A model generated the notes under the pieces. The model worked only from the letters and a program-made list of their open reading frames with translations, was not told the origin of the DNA and did no database searches. From JANQEU01 sp965242805 (GTDB lineage Bacteria; Bacteroidota; Bacteroidia; Cytophagales; Cyclobacteriaceae): DNA of 64,000 bases. Position numbers and translations under genes: made by a program. Numbering within the stretch: position 1 is the stretch's first letter; each line of letters opens with the position of its first letter. Positions 26,339 through 35,952 of this stretch are shown one piece after another. The stretch covers positions 1,054,001 to 1,118,000 of the forward strand of contig CBDETD010000002.1 of NCBI GenBank assembly GCA_965242805.1. Reading direction: 5' to 3'.

Positions 26339-28498
26339 ATGAGATCTACATTCACAAATTTCCTTCTCCTAATCATAATTGTTATGTCATACACAGGATG
26401 TCAACCTCCATCAGAAACGAATGAATCGGAAGTACTGGAAGGCAAGATCCAGGAACTCCTGGACCAAATGACCCTTGAGGAAAAGGTGGGGATGATCCAT
26501 GCGAGTTCACCGTTCACATCGGGTGGAGTGGAACGATTGGGTGTTCCGGAACTGATCACATCAGACGGGCCACATGGTGTACGACATGAGCACGGCAGGG
26601 ATTGGGTCAAGGATGAAGATGTGTATGATAGCAGCACGTATCTACCTGTGGGAACAGCGCTTGCTGCCACCTGGAACAGGGATCTGGGTTATAAATTCGG
26701 TACAGTACTGGGCAGTGAAGCCAATTTTCGGGGTAAGGACATAATTCTCGGGCCCGGTCTCAACATTATACGCTCCCCCCTCAACGGTAGGAATTTTGAA
26801 TACATGACTGAAGATCCTTACCTGAATGCCCAAATGGCCATTGGGTACGTGAAGGGTGTTCAGGATCAGGGAGTGGCAGCCTGTGCCAAGCACTACGTGG
26901 CAAACACCCTGGAGATAGAACGAGAATACATCAATGTAGAAATGGATGAGCGAACACTCCAGGAGATCTACCTGCCAGCATATAAAGCTGCCGTACAGGA
27001 AGGTGGTGTTCATACCATAATGGCGGCCTATAACAAATTCAGGGGCACCTACTGTGCGCATAATGGATATTTGCTGGATGACATTCTACGCAAGGACTGG
27101 GGTTTTGACGGATTAGTGATCAGTGACTGGGCGGCCGTGAAAAGTACAGAGGCGGTGAAGGTAGGTATGGATATCGAGTTTGGTACAGATCTGGACATGA
27201 TGCCTGGACCCGTGGATTATGGGAAGTTCTTTATGGGTGATACCGTGGTGAGCATGGTAAAAAACGGACAACTTGACGAATCCCTCGTAGACGCCAAAGT
27301 TCGGAATATTCTTCGTGTGATGCATCGTATTGACAAATTCGGAGAACGTCAACCTGGCGCTTACAACACTCCCGAGCATCAGGCCATTGCCCGTAAGATC
27401 GCTGACGAGGCCATGGTCCTTCTCAAGAACGATGGTGTTCTACCCCTTGATAAATCCAAAATAAAGAAACTGGCTATTGTCGGAGCCAATGCCACCTGGA
27501 AGCATGCAGGTGCCGGTGGTAGCTCACAGGTCAAGGCGTATTACGAGGTGACATCCTTTCAGGGGATCGAAAACTCGATAGACGCCGAGATTGACTTTTC
27601 TCAGGGGTATGAAGTTAGCCGTACCGAAGTAGCAAGTGACGACATGATCGCTGATGCTGTGAAAAGTGTGTCCGAATCAGATGCCGCCATTTATGTTGGT
27701 GGGCTCATTCATGGGTGGACCGACGAGTGGAATGACAATGCCTTCGATGCCGAGGTAGTGGACAAACCGGATATGTACCTGCCATTTGGCCAGAATAAGC
27801 TGATCAAAGCGCTTTTGGAAGCCAATCCCAATACGGTGATCGTTCTTATCGACGGCGGACCCGTTGACATGAGTTCCTGGATCGGAGATGCAAAGGCCAT
27901 AGTTCAGGCCTGGTATGCAGGGATGGAAGGTGGAAATGCCCTTGCCGATATCTTGTTTGGGGAAACGAATCCTTCAGGTAAACTACCCATGTCCTTCCCA
28001 AAGAAGCTTGAAGACAGCCCCGCACATTCCCTCGCTCAATACCCGGGAGAAGACCTTCTGATCGATCACAAGGAAGGTGTTTTTGTAGGATACAGGTATT
28101 TTGATTCCTACGAGGTTGAACCGGCATTCCCTTTTGGTCATGGTCTCTCCTACACCACCTTTGAATATCAGGATCTTTCACTATCAAAATCCGGAAACAC
28201 AGTGAATGTTTCAATAGAAGTCACCAACTCGGGTGAAATGAAAGGTTCGGAAGTGATACAGGTTTATGTAAGAGATAATGAGTCTTCTGTCGAAAGACCG
28301 GAAAAGGAATTGAAGGGGTTCGAGAAAGTTGAACTTGCTCCTGGTGAATCAAAATCCATAACCATTCAGCTTGGCGAAGACTCATTCAAGTTTTATGATG
28401 AGATCTCCGGTGGATGGATCCTCGAAGGGGGAGAATTTACACTATTCATTGGAAGTTCGTCCAGGGACATCCGATTGACCGGAACAATCAACATGTAG
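26339..28498 (+). CDS. Glycoside hydrolase family 3 beta-glucosidase, lipoprotein
   Basis: Hydrolyses beta-linked glucosides or related sugars with retention. A lipobox (YTGC, Cys21) places it in the envelope. The N-terminal TIM barrel contains the GH3 landmarks SDGPHGVR, the Lys-His pair in AKHYVAN (Lys184, His185) and the nucleophile Asp263 in LVISDWAAV. The second domain follows (AMVLLKNDGVLPLDKS; GAGGSSQV; NPSGKLPMSFPKKLED), and a C-terminal FnIII-like domain closes the protein. At 719 residues the length is normal for BglX-type enzymes. No SusC/D genes are adjacent, so this is not a classic polysaccharide-utilisation locus. Confidence 0.95.
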   Translation: MRSTFTNFLLLIIIVMSYTGCQPPSETNESEVLEGKIQELLDQMTLEEKVGMIHASSPFTSGGVERLGVPELITSDGPHGVRHEHGRDWVKDEDVYDSSTYLPVGTALAATWNRDLGYKFGTVLGSEANFRGKDIILGPGLNIIRSPLNGRNFEYMTEDPYLNAQMAIGYVKGVQDQGVAACAKHYVANTLEIEREYINVEMDERTLQEIYLPAYKAAVQEGGVHTIMAAYNKFRGTYCAHNGYLLDDILRKDWGFDGLVISDWAAVKSTEAVKVGMDIEFGTDLDMMPGPVDYGKFFMGDTVVSMVKNGQLDESLVDAKVRNILRVMHRIDKFGERQPGAYNTPEHQAIARKIADEAMVLLKNDGVLPLDKSKIKKLAIVGANATWKHAGAGGSSQVKAYYEVTSFQGIENSIDAEIDFSQGYEVSRTEVASDDMIADAVKSVSESDAAIYVGGLIHGWTDEWNDNAFDAEVVDKPDMYLPFGQNKLIKALLEANPNTVIVLIDGGPVDMSSWIGDAKAIVQAWYAGMEGGNALADILFGETNPSGKLPMSFPKKLEDSPAHSLAQYPGEDLLIDHKEGVFVGYRYFDSYEVEPAFPFGHGLSYTTFEYQDLSLSKSGNTVNVSIEVTNSGEMKGSEVIQVYVRDNESSVERPEKELKGFEKVELAPGESKSITIQLGEDSFKFYDEISGGWILEGGEFTLFIGSSSRDIRLTGTINM

Positions 28499-28595
28499 GA
28501 AATAGGACTTCAGAAGAAGCACAGGCTTTTTAAATCCTATTTGGTAAATATTCGTGATCGAAGTAGATCGGAATCAAAGTGATTTCTCTTTTTAA

Positions 28596-30572
28596 CTACT
28601 GACGTTGAAAAAGTATCCCCTTCGTCCTGCCATTGGAAACAATGAACGCATTCACATTCCCACGATTATCCCGCTGAAAAGCCACTTCCCTCAAGAAAAA
28701 AGCACTTCCGTTAAAGCTATCTTCCTCTACGGGAGTTAATTTGATGTCTTCCATATTTCGATGTTCAGCAGTCAATGCGCTATCTTTTACCGTGATTGAA
28801 TAGTACGTTTCCAACTCTTCGCTAAAGAACCTTCCGGTGTATTCCTCCATCTGTTCGGGTGAAGGATCGAAAGGTGGAAATCTCTCAAATTCCATATCCG
28901 AACCTCCCTGGGTATGAACAGCTTTATTGAAATTACCTTCTCCATCTCCTTCAAACACTATGGAAGCTTCAACCCCAATGTAGTCAAATGAATTCTCCGA
29001 TGTCGGTTCCATCTTCAGGGAGGATTGTCCAACAGGATAGGCCACCAGCTGACCATCTTCCAACTTGAATTCGATAACAAAACTAATCTCCGTCGCCTTG
29101 AATTTTCCTACATACCTCCGTAAAGTCTCAATATCAACGGAGAAACCATCGGATCCCTCCTGTTCATCTTCCTTCTTCTCTTCTTCCTCCTTGTAATGGT
29201 CTTTAAAAAATAGATCCGCAATTCGATAAGCATTCGAACGTGGGAAGCTGGCGTTGTTACTCATTGTCACTACTCCTGACCTAATTTCCGGAAAATAGGC
29301 CATAATAGCCCTGTGAGCAATATCTGCTCCCCCATGCGCATATCTTTTCAGTCCTTTGTAATCACTAACACCGATCCCCAGGGCGTAGGTCATGGTGTCA
29401 CCATTGTTCAAAATCCCCGGAGTGACCAACTTTTCAATCACCTCCTTTCCTCCTAAAGAAGCACTTTCGAAGTTATTCATCCATTTTACCATGTCCTCCG
29501 GCGTAGTATAAATGCCACCTGCTCCATATGAAGCATCAAGGTCACGGGATTCAATGAATCCATCATCCCCATTTGAATAGCCCTGTGTCGCTCTTGGGAT
29601 AATGGAAGAGGGATTCCTTCGTACGTATGAATTCTTCATGCCAAGAGGTTCGAAGATATTTTTCTTCACGTAATCGGGGAAGCTTTCCTCAGTGACCCGT
29701 TCCACAATTTCGGCAGCTACAATAAATGCTGAGTTATTGTAATTGAATTCCTCTCCGGGCAGGGCCTGAAATTCCGGCTGCTTTTGGAGGATCTTGATCA
29801 CTTCCTCTTTGAGCAACTTGTCTTCACCCTTCCAACCAGTAATGGGCATCAGGTTATAAACTTCTCTCCACCCATTGGTGTGGTTGAGGATGTTCCTGAT
29901 TTTCACCACTTCCCCCAGGTGTGGAAGTTCAGGGATATGTTTTCGGACGTCATCTTCCAGGGAAAGTTTCCCTTCTTTCTCCAATAGTAAAATCGCCATC
30001 GCCGTAAACTGCTTCGTCACAGAACCAATATTCGTCGGCATGTCCAATTCGAAATCAAGGTCATGTGTGAGATTGGCTTTGCCGTATGCTTTAGTGAAGA
30101 TCATTTGACCTTCCTGCATCACACCTACCACAGCTCCGGGAGCATCACCTGAATAAAATGACATTATCTGGTCTACTCGTTTCTCCTGATCGGTCGCGAT
30201 GGGTTCAGCGCTCTTTATCAACACGCCATAATCTCCTGAACCCTCCTCAAAAGGTTTTACCTCCAGTTTGTATTCACCAGATCTTTCAATTTCAAAACTG
30301 AAGTTTTCAGGCCCCTTCGCCGGACCATCGTAAGACCTGACCAACTCACCATCCGGATCTTTCAATTCCACCACAACATCCACAGTCTTCTGATCAACAT
30401 AACCATAGAGATAAGTTCCCGAATCAAGATTCAACACATAGGATTTGACTTCTTCCTTTTCGAGAGTTCCTGGTTTCTCCACACCCAACTCCAGGTCTCC
30501 GGAGAAATTTACACCCGGCGTTGGACTGCATGATACAATAGCTATGATCACAAGAGGGATAAGAATTTTCAT
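28596..30572 (-). CDS. Serine hydrolase of the beta-lactamase/DD-peptidase fold, lipoprotein
   Basis: A short lipoprotein signal (IVSC, Cys15) is followed by a beta-sandwich region (residues 25-120, VVVELKDPDGELV). The class C beta-lactamase-like domain then has SVTK (Ser184, Lys187), YNN in EEFNYNNSAF, and HGGADI as the third motif. A C-terminal region after a Glu/Lys linker (KEEEEKKEDEQ) carries two small beta domains. Members include D-aminopeptidases, esterases and penicillin-binding-like proteins, and the substrate cannot be told from sequence. A well-matched promoter lies at 30607-30637. The gene converges with the GH3 gene. Confidence 0.9.
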   Translation of the reverse strand: MKILIPLVIIAIVSCSPTPGVNFSGDLELGVEKPGTLEKEEVKSYVLNLDSGTYLYGYVDQKTVDVVVELKDPDGELVRSYDGPAKGPENFSFEIERSGEYKLEVKPFEEGSGDYGVLIKSAEPIATDQEKRVDQIMSFYSGDAPGAVVGVMQEGQMIFTKAYGKANLTHDLDFELDMPTNIGSVTKQFTAMAILLLEKEGKLSLEDDVRKHIPELPHLGEVVKIRNILNHTNGWREVYNLMPITGWKGEDKLLKEEVIKILQKQPEFQALPGEEFNYNNSAFIVAAEIVERVTEESFPDYVKKNIFEPLGMKNSYVRRNPSSIIPRATQGYSNGDDGFIESRDLDASYGAGGIYTTPEDMVKWMNNFESASLGGKEVIEKLVTPGILNNGDTMTYALGIGVSDYKGLKRYAHGGADIAHRAIMAYFPEIRSGVVTMSNNASFPRSNAYRIADLFFKDHYKEEEEKKEDEQEGSDGFSVDIETLRRYVGKFKATEISFVIEFKLEDGQLVAYPVGQSSLKMEPTSENSFDYIGVEASIVFEGDGEGNFNKAVHTQGGSDMEFERFPPFDPSPEQMEEYTGRFFSEELETYYSITVKDSALTAEHRNMEDIKLTPVEEDSFNGSAFFLREVAFQRDNRGNVNAFIVSNGRTKGILFQRQ

Positions 30573-30606
30573 AGTAAAATAGAATCAGTGTTGATGTGAA
30601 ACGGGA

Positions 30607-30637
30607 TAAAGGTAAGGAACCTATTTCTCAGCTCAAA
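30607..30637 (-). promoter_or_regulatory. Bacteroidota-type promoter of the serine hydrolase gene
   Basis: On the minus strand TTTG (30634-30637), a 19-base spacer and TACCTTTA (30607-30614) match TTTG-19-TAnnTTTG at all but the last base. The distance to the ATG is about 34 bases. Confidence 0.65.
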
Positions 30638-30747
30638 GGAGTTCCGGAATCTCAACTATTGATGAGGACTTGACCTGAATTAGTCTCCATCCTGATTCTT
30701 ATCAACATCAGAAAAAATCAACCATTAATTTCCTATCTTAAAGTAGT

Positions 30748-31212
30748 ATGAAAAAACAGTCTGAAACGATGGAAATTGATCATGTTCAATCGGATACCAA
30801 CCTTGCATTAATTAAAGAATTCTTCAAGTATTACGAAGCAGAAGACCTTGCAGGTTTGCGGCTTGTTCTCTCCCCTGATATCGAATGGATTGTGCCCGGA
30901 CATCACCCCTTGGCTGGAGTCAAAAAAGGGATCAATGAAGTGCTTGCATACATCATAGAGCTGAAAAAATCGAAATTTCACGCTGATGTCAAAATTGTTG
31001 CTTCCAACTCGGACTATGTCATTGATTGTCATCGCGGTTGGGGATCACACAATGGTCGTACCATCGACATGACCTGGGTGTTGTTGTATAAGATTGAAGA
31101 TGGTAAAATCATCAAGATCCAAACCTATCCCGAAGATCAATATGCCATGGATGATTTCTTCTGGAGTGTGTACAACCTGAAGCCCATTCCGGACAGATTA
31201 GAAACGAATTAG
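30748..31212 (+). CDS. NTF2-like (SnoaL-type) protein
   Basis: The small alpha+beta-fold protein has the family layout: helix ALIKEFFKYYEAEDLAGLRLVL, then SPDIEWIVPGHHPLAGVKKG, and strands DVKIVASNSDYVIDCHRGWG and DMTWVLLYKIEDGKIIKIQTYP. The WIVPGHHPLAG stretch is characteristic of SnoaL-like proteins. The fold covers enzymes (ketosteroid isomerase, polyketide cyclase) and non-catalytic binders, and no catalytic set can be assigned. No signal peptide is seen. It is a monocistronic gene. Confidence 0.8.
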   Translation: MKKQSETMEIDHVQSDTNLALIKEFFKYYEAEDLAGLRLVLSPDIEWIVPGHHPLAGVKKGINEVLAYIIELKKSKFHADVKIVASNSDYVIDCHRGWGSHNGRTIDMTWVLLYKIEDGKIIKIQTYPEDQYAMDDFFWSVYNLKPIPDRLETN

Positions 31213-31241
31213 TGGATCATTGATGAATCACCTATGATGCC

Positions 31242-31664
31242 TCATTGAGTGATGAGGTTGAATTCATTGTCAAATGAGTAGTGGATGTATTTAGCTTCAC
31301 TACTCCCTCTTTCAAAATATTTAAGGACGACATTACCTCCTGTTGATGAATTGGTAATGTTATCAATTTTAACTATTTCATATTCAAAATCCGGTTCATC
31401 GTGGTGAAAGATCCATTCTATGGACTTTACCTGGAGCCCACCAATATATCCTGGTATCTCAGTTATATGTGAATAAATACCTTCATCTACTAACGAACTG
31501 GAAAGCAGATAGGCTCCTTGATTAATTTCTCCCTTTCCTATCGACAAATCGATCGCCGTACTCAACATTTGTTGTATGTCCTGGGTGGTTGTTACTTCAT
31601 GACAACCCACAAATAACAGAATGATAAAATACCTGCAATTACATAGGATTAGTCTAGTCTTCAA
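31242..31664 (-). CDS. Hypothetical small lipoprotein, about 140 aa
   Basis: No ATG precedes the conserved part. The frame is open to TTG at 31685. A second TTG at 31664 gives KTRLILCNCRYFIILLFVGC, a good lipoprotein signal, so I start there, with low certainty. The mature part has strand-like segments (VKSIEWIFHHDEPDFEYEIVKI; NVVLKYFERGSSEAKYIHYSF) and no known domain. It follows the small membrane protein gene on the same strand after about 50 bases. Confidence 0.5.
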   Translation of the reverse strand: MKTRLILCNCRYFIILLFVGCHEVTTTQDIQQMLSTAIDLSIGKGEINQGAYLLSSSLVDEGIYSHITEIPGYIGGLQVKSIEWIFHHDEPDFEYEIVKIDNITNSSTGGNVVLKYFERGSSEAKYIHYSFDNEFNLITQ

Positions 31665-31713
31665 ATACAAATTCTCAGTTGTCAATGAAATTTACGAAAA
31701 TGGAATCTAACTA

Positions 31714-32100
31714 TCAATTCTTATCTTTCAAAACCACTCCCACCATGATCGTCATGACCGGAATCACCAGGTATCTTATCCCAATCTGCATGAAATAGTC
31801 TCCGTAGCTCATTCCTGACATCGGGATCAGGATCAAAAGATCTAAACCGATATTCATCACAAACCAAACTACGCCAAGTTTTACACCTTCACGGAGGAAG
31901 TCACCTTTCACCTTTTTAAAATAAAGAACCAGTAAAATCGCTGCCGAGATTGAACCCACAACGATCATGATCGATTTGAAAAGGAAAATATCCACATTTA
32001 AATTGCCGTCCCGTCCGTAAAAGAAAATGGCTGCCACAAAAGGGATCAACCAGGTAAGAAATCCGAATAGTACTAATTTCAAATGCTTGTTCATCGTCAT
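31714..32100 (-). CDS. Four-helix membrane protein, 128 aa
   Basis: Four hydrophobic segments span residues 8-28, 38-60, 76-98 and 105-123, with short charged loops (KKVKGDFLREGVK). No signature motif was recognised. The start is ATG, with a second ATG two codons later that would serve equally well. It could be part of a small-molecule transport or stress module, but nothing in the sequence shows this. Confidence 0.7.
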   Translation of the reverse strand: MTMNKHLKLVLFGFLTWLIPFVAAIFFYGRDGNLNVDIFLFKSIMIVVGSISAAILLVLYFKKVKGDFLREGVKLGVVWFVMNIGLDLLILIPMSGMSYGDYFMQIGIRYLVIPVMTIMVGVVLKDKN

Positions 32101-32198
32101 AATTGTTTGGTGAGGTATTGAGTATAAATAAAGTTACCTATGGCCAATGACAACCCTATGTCACTCAGTTTGGGAATTTATATAAATTGACTACCGAG

Positions 32199-32807
32199 AT
32201 GCAGCTGATCCAGAAAGGGCAATTCAACTCTTATCAATCTTCAACGAACACGTTGGTTTCCCGAGAAGAATTTTCCATCCATCGATCCAATGATGAATTG
32301 CATTACAATTCTGTTATTTCAGCTTTCAATGGTCCAAGACAGGTCGTAGAACTGGTCATGGATGACAAATGGACACCAACACATCTGCATTCCCATTGGT
32401 CTTCAACAGATCAACTTGATATCATCTTCGACGGCAAAGAAGGAAAGATGGTACGAAACGATGGTCTTGGTGAAAAAATTCGCTTCTTTCCCATGGACAA
32501 AGCCAACACGATGATACTGATCGACCATGCACTCTATCTTCCCTTTTTGTGGGTCAATCAACTTGACTTTTCAAGCAATGGGCCCAGGCACCTAAACATT
32601 GTTCCCATGGGAATTGCCACGCTGAAGGTAGGAAGTCCATACGTTGAAAGTAAAATACGGCAAATTGATCTATTGCTTGAGATAAGACAGCAGAAAAGGA
32701 GGATCGTTATTGAAGCTGAGGAAGACAAACAAATTCAAAGGATCATTCGACGGAATGGACAATTAATTACGCATTGTCACTATGACCAATATTTGCTTCA
32801 AGTCTGA
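32199..32807 (+). CDS. Hypothetical cytoplasmic protein, about 200 aa
   Basis: The frame extends to a TTG at 32187, but the ATG at 32199 is the likelier start. The protein is beta-rich (SREEFSIHRSNDELHYNSVIS; RQVVELVMDDKWTPTHLHSHW) and ends with a basic helix and strand (KRRIVIEAEEDKQIQRIIRRNG). The pattern of a modified-substrate readout followed by PRHLNIVPMGIATLKVG slightly recalls DUF6134/lipoprotein-transport-like beta proteins, but I cannot assign a family. No signal peptide is present. The CPBP protease gene lies 58 bases downstream and may be co-transcribed. Confidence 0.65.
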   Translation: MQLIQKGQFNSYQSSTNTLVSREEFSIHRSNDELHYNSVISAFNGPRQVVELVMDDKWTPTHLHSHWSSTDQLDIIFDGKEGKMVRNDGLGEKIRFFPMDKANTMILIDHALYLPFLWVNQLDFSSNGPRHLNIVPMGIATLKVGSPYVESKIRQIDLLLEIRQQKRRIVIEAEEDKQIQRIIRRNGQLITHCHYDQYLLQV

Positions 32808-32865
32808 GAAAGGAGTGCTCACACTTGACAGTTCCCCATTATATTGAGTTCTCAGTGAAATAATT

Positions 32866-33558
32866 ATGAGATACATAAAGAGCATCATCGCACTAAGTTT
32901 AGTGGTATTCATCCCTTTTGCCTTGATGATCTGGATCCGCGTTCATCAGTCCACAGGTTTTGCCTCTATCGAGTTAATTGCTTACCCTCTGGCATTCGGA
33001 GGTGGTAGCATTATTGTCATTTACCTGCTTAAGAAGTATTTCCTTAAGGAATCTCTACTTGATTTCAACGAAGGATCCGTTCCATGGTACAACGATGTTG
33101 GGTGGGGATTGCTGTTGACATTGGGATATTTCATACTCTTTTTCCTGGAGCGAATGACTTTGATGGATCTGCTGCCATTCAACTCAAACATGGAATTGTT
33201 GAATCTAATGCTCGATATGAGAGAAAGACCCATTCTCCTATTTCTATGGTTTGGTCCAGTCCTTTGGATTGGTGTTGCCTTATACGAGGAACTGGTACGG
33301 GTATTTCTACTGACCAGCCTATGGAAATTCTCCTCAGACATGTTCTGGACCTACTTCGTTATTCTACTCTGCTCACTCATACTCGGTTTTGCACATTGGA
33401 GCCAGGGACCTTATGGTATCGTAACAATCACAATAAAGAGCTTGCTAGGTGGATTTTATTTCTATAAGAAACGAAGGTTAATGCCATTGATATACGCCCA
33501 TGTCCTATACGATGGATTACAGGTAGGGATGCTTTTGATGACCTATCCGGATCAATAG
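32866..33558 (+). CDS. CPBP-family intramembrane metalloprotease
   Basis: Six to seven transmembrane segments carry the CPBP (CAAX prenyl protease 2-like, Abi) motifs. These are the EExxR motif in YEELVRVFLL, an FAHW His motif (LGFAHWSQG) and the last conserved His in IYAHVLYDG. Members cleave prenylated or other membrane proteins, and bacterial ones include bacteriocin-immunity proteins. No bacteriocin genes are nearby. It is convergent with the radical SAM gene, with only two bases between the stops. Confidence 0.88.
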   Translation: MRYIKSIIALSLVVFIPFALMIWIRVHQSTGFASIELIAYPLAFGGGSIIVIYLLKKYFLKESLLDFNEGSVPWYNDVGWGLLLTLGYFILFFLERMTLMDLLPFNSNMELLNLMLDMRERPILLFLWFGPVLWIGVALYEELVRVFLLTSLWKFSSDMFWTYFVILLCSLILGFAHWSQGPYGIVTITIKSLLGGFYFYKKRRLMPLIYAHVLYDGLQVGMLLMTYPDQ

Positions 33559-33560
33559 GT

Positions 33561-34667
33561 TCAACGTAAAGATTGCTCAATCCTCTTTGTTCTGAGCTCC
33601 ACACATGATTTGCAAATGAGATCCTTCCTCATCGGCTGTGATCCATAGATCTCAGCTCTGATCTGCGACACATAATCTGATGTTACAATGGATTCAAGGT
33701 CATCTGTGAGAAGATTTCCAAAACCTACCTCCTGATGATAATCCTGACAACATAGGAAAACATTCCCATCAACCCCAATGTGTAAATGTCCTGCCACCCG
33801 ATCACAACCGGCAAAATAGTCCCCATCATTCCAGACCTGGTGGACTTGATCGTTCTCAATGATACCTGCCCTGGAATTGGACTCCCATTCAACAACCTCG
33901 AGATTGGACTGTTGCATGTCTATTTCTTTTCGTATTTGCAGGGTTCTTTCGTTGTGGTCATCCGTAGTTCCATTCACCAAGATCTGAAAACGTTTCAATT
34001 TGCTGCCAAATGTTGCAATAGTATGCCGCAATCCCTCCAAAACCCTGGCAAACAACTTGGAGGACACCTGCATATACGCACTCCATTCCTCGGGATCCAT
34101 GGAAGGAACATTGAATACGATTCCCAGCAATTCCTTTTCATTTAGAAAGTCAACCAGTTCTTTCTTTAAAAGGATACCATTGGTATATAATAACAGGGGT
34201 ATTCCCAAGGAAGTCAGATAGTCTACTCGGTCCTTGAAATATGGATCCAAAAGCGGTTCGCCGTAGTGGTTGATTGCCACATTGGAAATATTATAGGCTT
34301 TGAGTCTGTCCATTATTTTCTCAAAGTCACCCATCGACATGATCTTATTCGGCTTTGGTGAAATGGATTGAGGACAAAACGTGCAACGGGCATTGCACTG
34401 ACTGACAGTCTCAATATCAACCCTGTGCGGATAGAATTGCCCAGTTTCCTGGAAATCAGCCGAAACGATAAACCCGTCTTTGATCAACTCATTGACAAAG
34501 AACAGGCTAAGTCCGGAATTGAGGATGTCCTCTTTTTCAAAACTGTTTTCAATATGTTGGGAAATTATTTTGAACTGCTGCTCGTCAAGCAAGAGATACC
34601 TGTACGAGAGATCATTTATCAAAAACCTGGAAGCAAGGTGAGAAAATATACTAAACCTTAACGCCAA
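33561..34667 (-). CDS. Radical SAM/SPASM domain protein
   Basis: CNARCTFC (Cys91, Cys95, Cys98) binds the [4Fe-4S] cluster that cleaves S-adenosylmethionine. The barrel follows (NHYGEPLLDP; LLLYTNGILLK). A C-terminal SPASM-like region has CDRVAG, VDGNVFLCCQDYH and CKSC for auxiliary clusters. Such enzymes modify peptides or other substrates. The N-terminal 80 residues resemble a small docking or winged domain. The only usable start before the conserved region is TTG at 34667, four codons after the in-frame stop of the preceding gene, so it is probably translated from the same message as that gene. No obvious precursor peptide gene is adjacent. Confidence 0.9.
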   Translation of the reverse strand: MALRFSIFSHLASRFLINDLSYRYLLLDEQQFKIISQHIENSFEKEDILNSGLSLFFVNELIKDGFIVSADFQETGQFYPHRVDIETVSQCNARCTFCPQSISPKPNKIMSMGDFEKIMDRLKAYNISNVAINHYGEPLLDPYFKDRVDYLTSLGIPLLLYTNGILLKKELVDFLNEKELLGIVFNVPSMDPEEWSAYMQVSSKLFARVLEGLRHTIATFGSKLKRFQILVNGTTDDHNERTLQIRKEIDMQQSNLEVVEWESNSRAGIIENDQVHQVWNDGDYFAGCDRVAGHLHIGVDGNVFLCCQDYHQEVGFGNLLTDDLESIVTSDYVSQIRAEIYGSQPMRKDLICKSCVELRTKRIEQSLR

Positions 34668-34679
34668 TCCTGTTTGATT

Positions 34680-35867
34680 TTAAAAGGTCTTTTGGACTTC
34701 CCTGACCACGTCCTCCGACGTGAAAAGGTAACGGTGATGGTTTGTCATTCGCATGATCCGAAAGATACCTCCCCTGATCTTTCTATAAACGTAGGATGAC
34801 CATACTTTATTTATCTGTTCCTTGAACTTCCTCCGCATTCTTTGGAATGGGAATTTGCTGGAGCAATCGAAATCTGCATCTATCAACTTTTGAATATTTC
34901 TGAACTCAAAACCAGACTGCAATTGAAAGGGGTCATCTCCCCCAATGGATCCACTTCCATAGTTGCCCAGGTTCCCGTAGATCTGGCTAAACTCCATCCT
35001 TCGTTTATGATCGGCGTTGTTTATTCTTCGCTTTCCAATGAATTTCTTTGTGCTGATGTAAAGAAGGTAATCGTTTTTGTCATAGAAGACATAGGTTTGA
35101 TTCCCCAGTTTCTTCAGGTTGGAATAGTCATATTTGAACTCATTTACATTGTCATCAGGATCGTCATCATAATAGTTCTTGATCTTGTAACCTCCTTTAT
35201 TCAATACCATCCTGGAGACATCCGGGGCCATCAGGAAGACCTTGTTGAAAATCCCTTTGTAGATATTCTTTTCATACTCCTTTTTCGTGGGATTCAAGAT
35301 ACCATTCAATAGTTGATGGCCAAAAGAATGAACCATAAGATTCAGTTGATAACCCTCTCCTTTTAATGTGTCCGACAAGACCTTGAGATCGTTGAATAGA
35401 TCGTTTGAAACAAATCGGTGACCGAAATCCAATGTCCGGTCATCAACATATTTTCTGGCCACCCAACCTTGTGAAGGCCAGGTAAAAAAAATGACCTTGG
35501 CAATCCTGTTGTTTGATTGGATAATGTAATTCCTCACGTATGCACTGAAAAGCTTCAATTTCAGTTTAGAAGTGAGGTCGTAACCATGCATGTAGACCAT
35601 GACCTGGTCTCGTTTCTCGTTATTTTCGTTATTCGGATTTTCTATTTTTCCTAAACTGGCGGTAACCTTTTCCGTAAATTCCTTCGCCGTCCAATCATAG
35701 ATCTCAGTATTAGAGGCTTTGTTCGGTAATTTCACTTCAGAGTAATAAAGGCGATTGGGAACATCCTTCTTTTTCAGGTCAATAAGGCCATTTGCCGCTT
35801 TCTGTCTATAGCATATCAAGAACTGATCCAATTCATTCGGATCATCCGGTTTCCAGGAGATATTCAT
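34680..35867 (-). CDS. Alpha/beta hydrolase of DUF900 type
   Basis: The DUF900 pattern is present: a beta strand with an oxyanion-type His (QVMVYMHGYD), the KVIFFTWPSQG stretch and a nucleophile elbow LMVHSFGHQLL with Ser in HSFGH. It is followed by APDVSRMVLNKGG, a likely acid region, and a His-containing C-terminal part. DUF900 members are esterase or lipase-like and poorly characterised. No signal peptide is seen. It is immediately upstream of the radical SAM gene in the same frame (13 bases), so the two form an operon. Confidence 0.8.
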   Translation of the reverse strand: MNISWKPDDPNELDQFLICYRQKAANGLIDLKKKDVPNRLYYSEVKLPNKASNTEIYDWTAKEFTEKVTASLGKIENPNNENNEKRDQVMVYMHGYDLTSKLKLKLFSAYVRNYIIQSNNRIAKVIFFTWPSQGWVARKYVDDRTLDFGHRFVSNDLFNDLKVLSDTLKGEGYQLNLMVHSFGHQLLNGILNPTKKEYEKNIYKGIFNKVFLMAPDVSRMVLNKGGYKIKNYYDDDPDDNVNEFKYDYSNLKKLGNQTYVFYDKNDYLLYISTKKFIGKRRINNADHKRRMEFSQIYGNLGNYGSGSIGGDDPFQLQSGFEFRNIQKLIDADFDCSSKFPFQRMRRKFKEQINKVWSSYVYRKIRGGIFRIMRMTNHHRYLFTSEDVVREVQKTF

Positions 35868-35952
35868 TGTGGTAAACGGTTAGGATATCCGAATATGAGA
35901 AAATATGATCGGAAAGTCAATCAGCAATGGGTAGTATTCAAAATCAACCCGT

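Noticed and set aside
26339..28498. Polysaccharide-utilisation locus around the GH3 gene
   Set aside because: No SusC/SusD pair, sensor or other glycoside hydrolases are adjacent.
32866..33558. Bacteriocin immunity system
   Set aside because: CPBP proteins have many roles and no bacteriocin or transporter genes are nearby.
33561..34667. RiPP (sactipeptide) biosynthesis locus
   Set aside because: No small precursor ORF with a leader-like pattern is next to the radical SAM gene.
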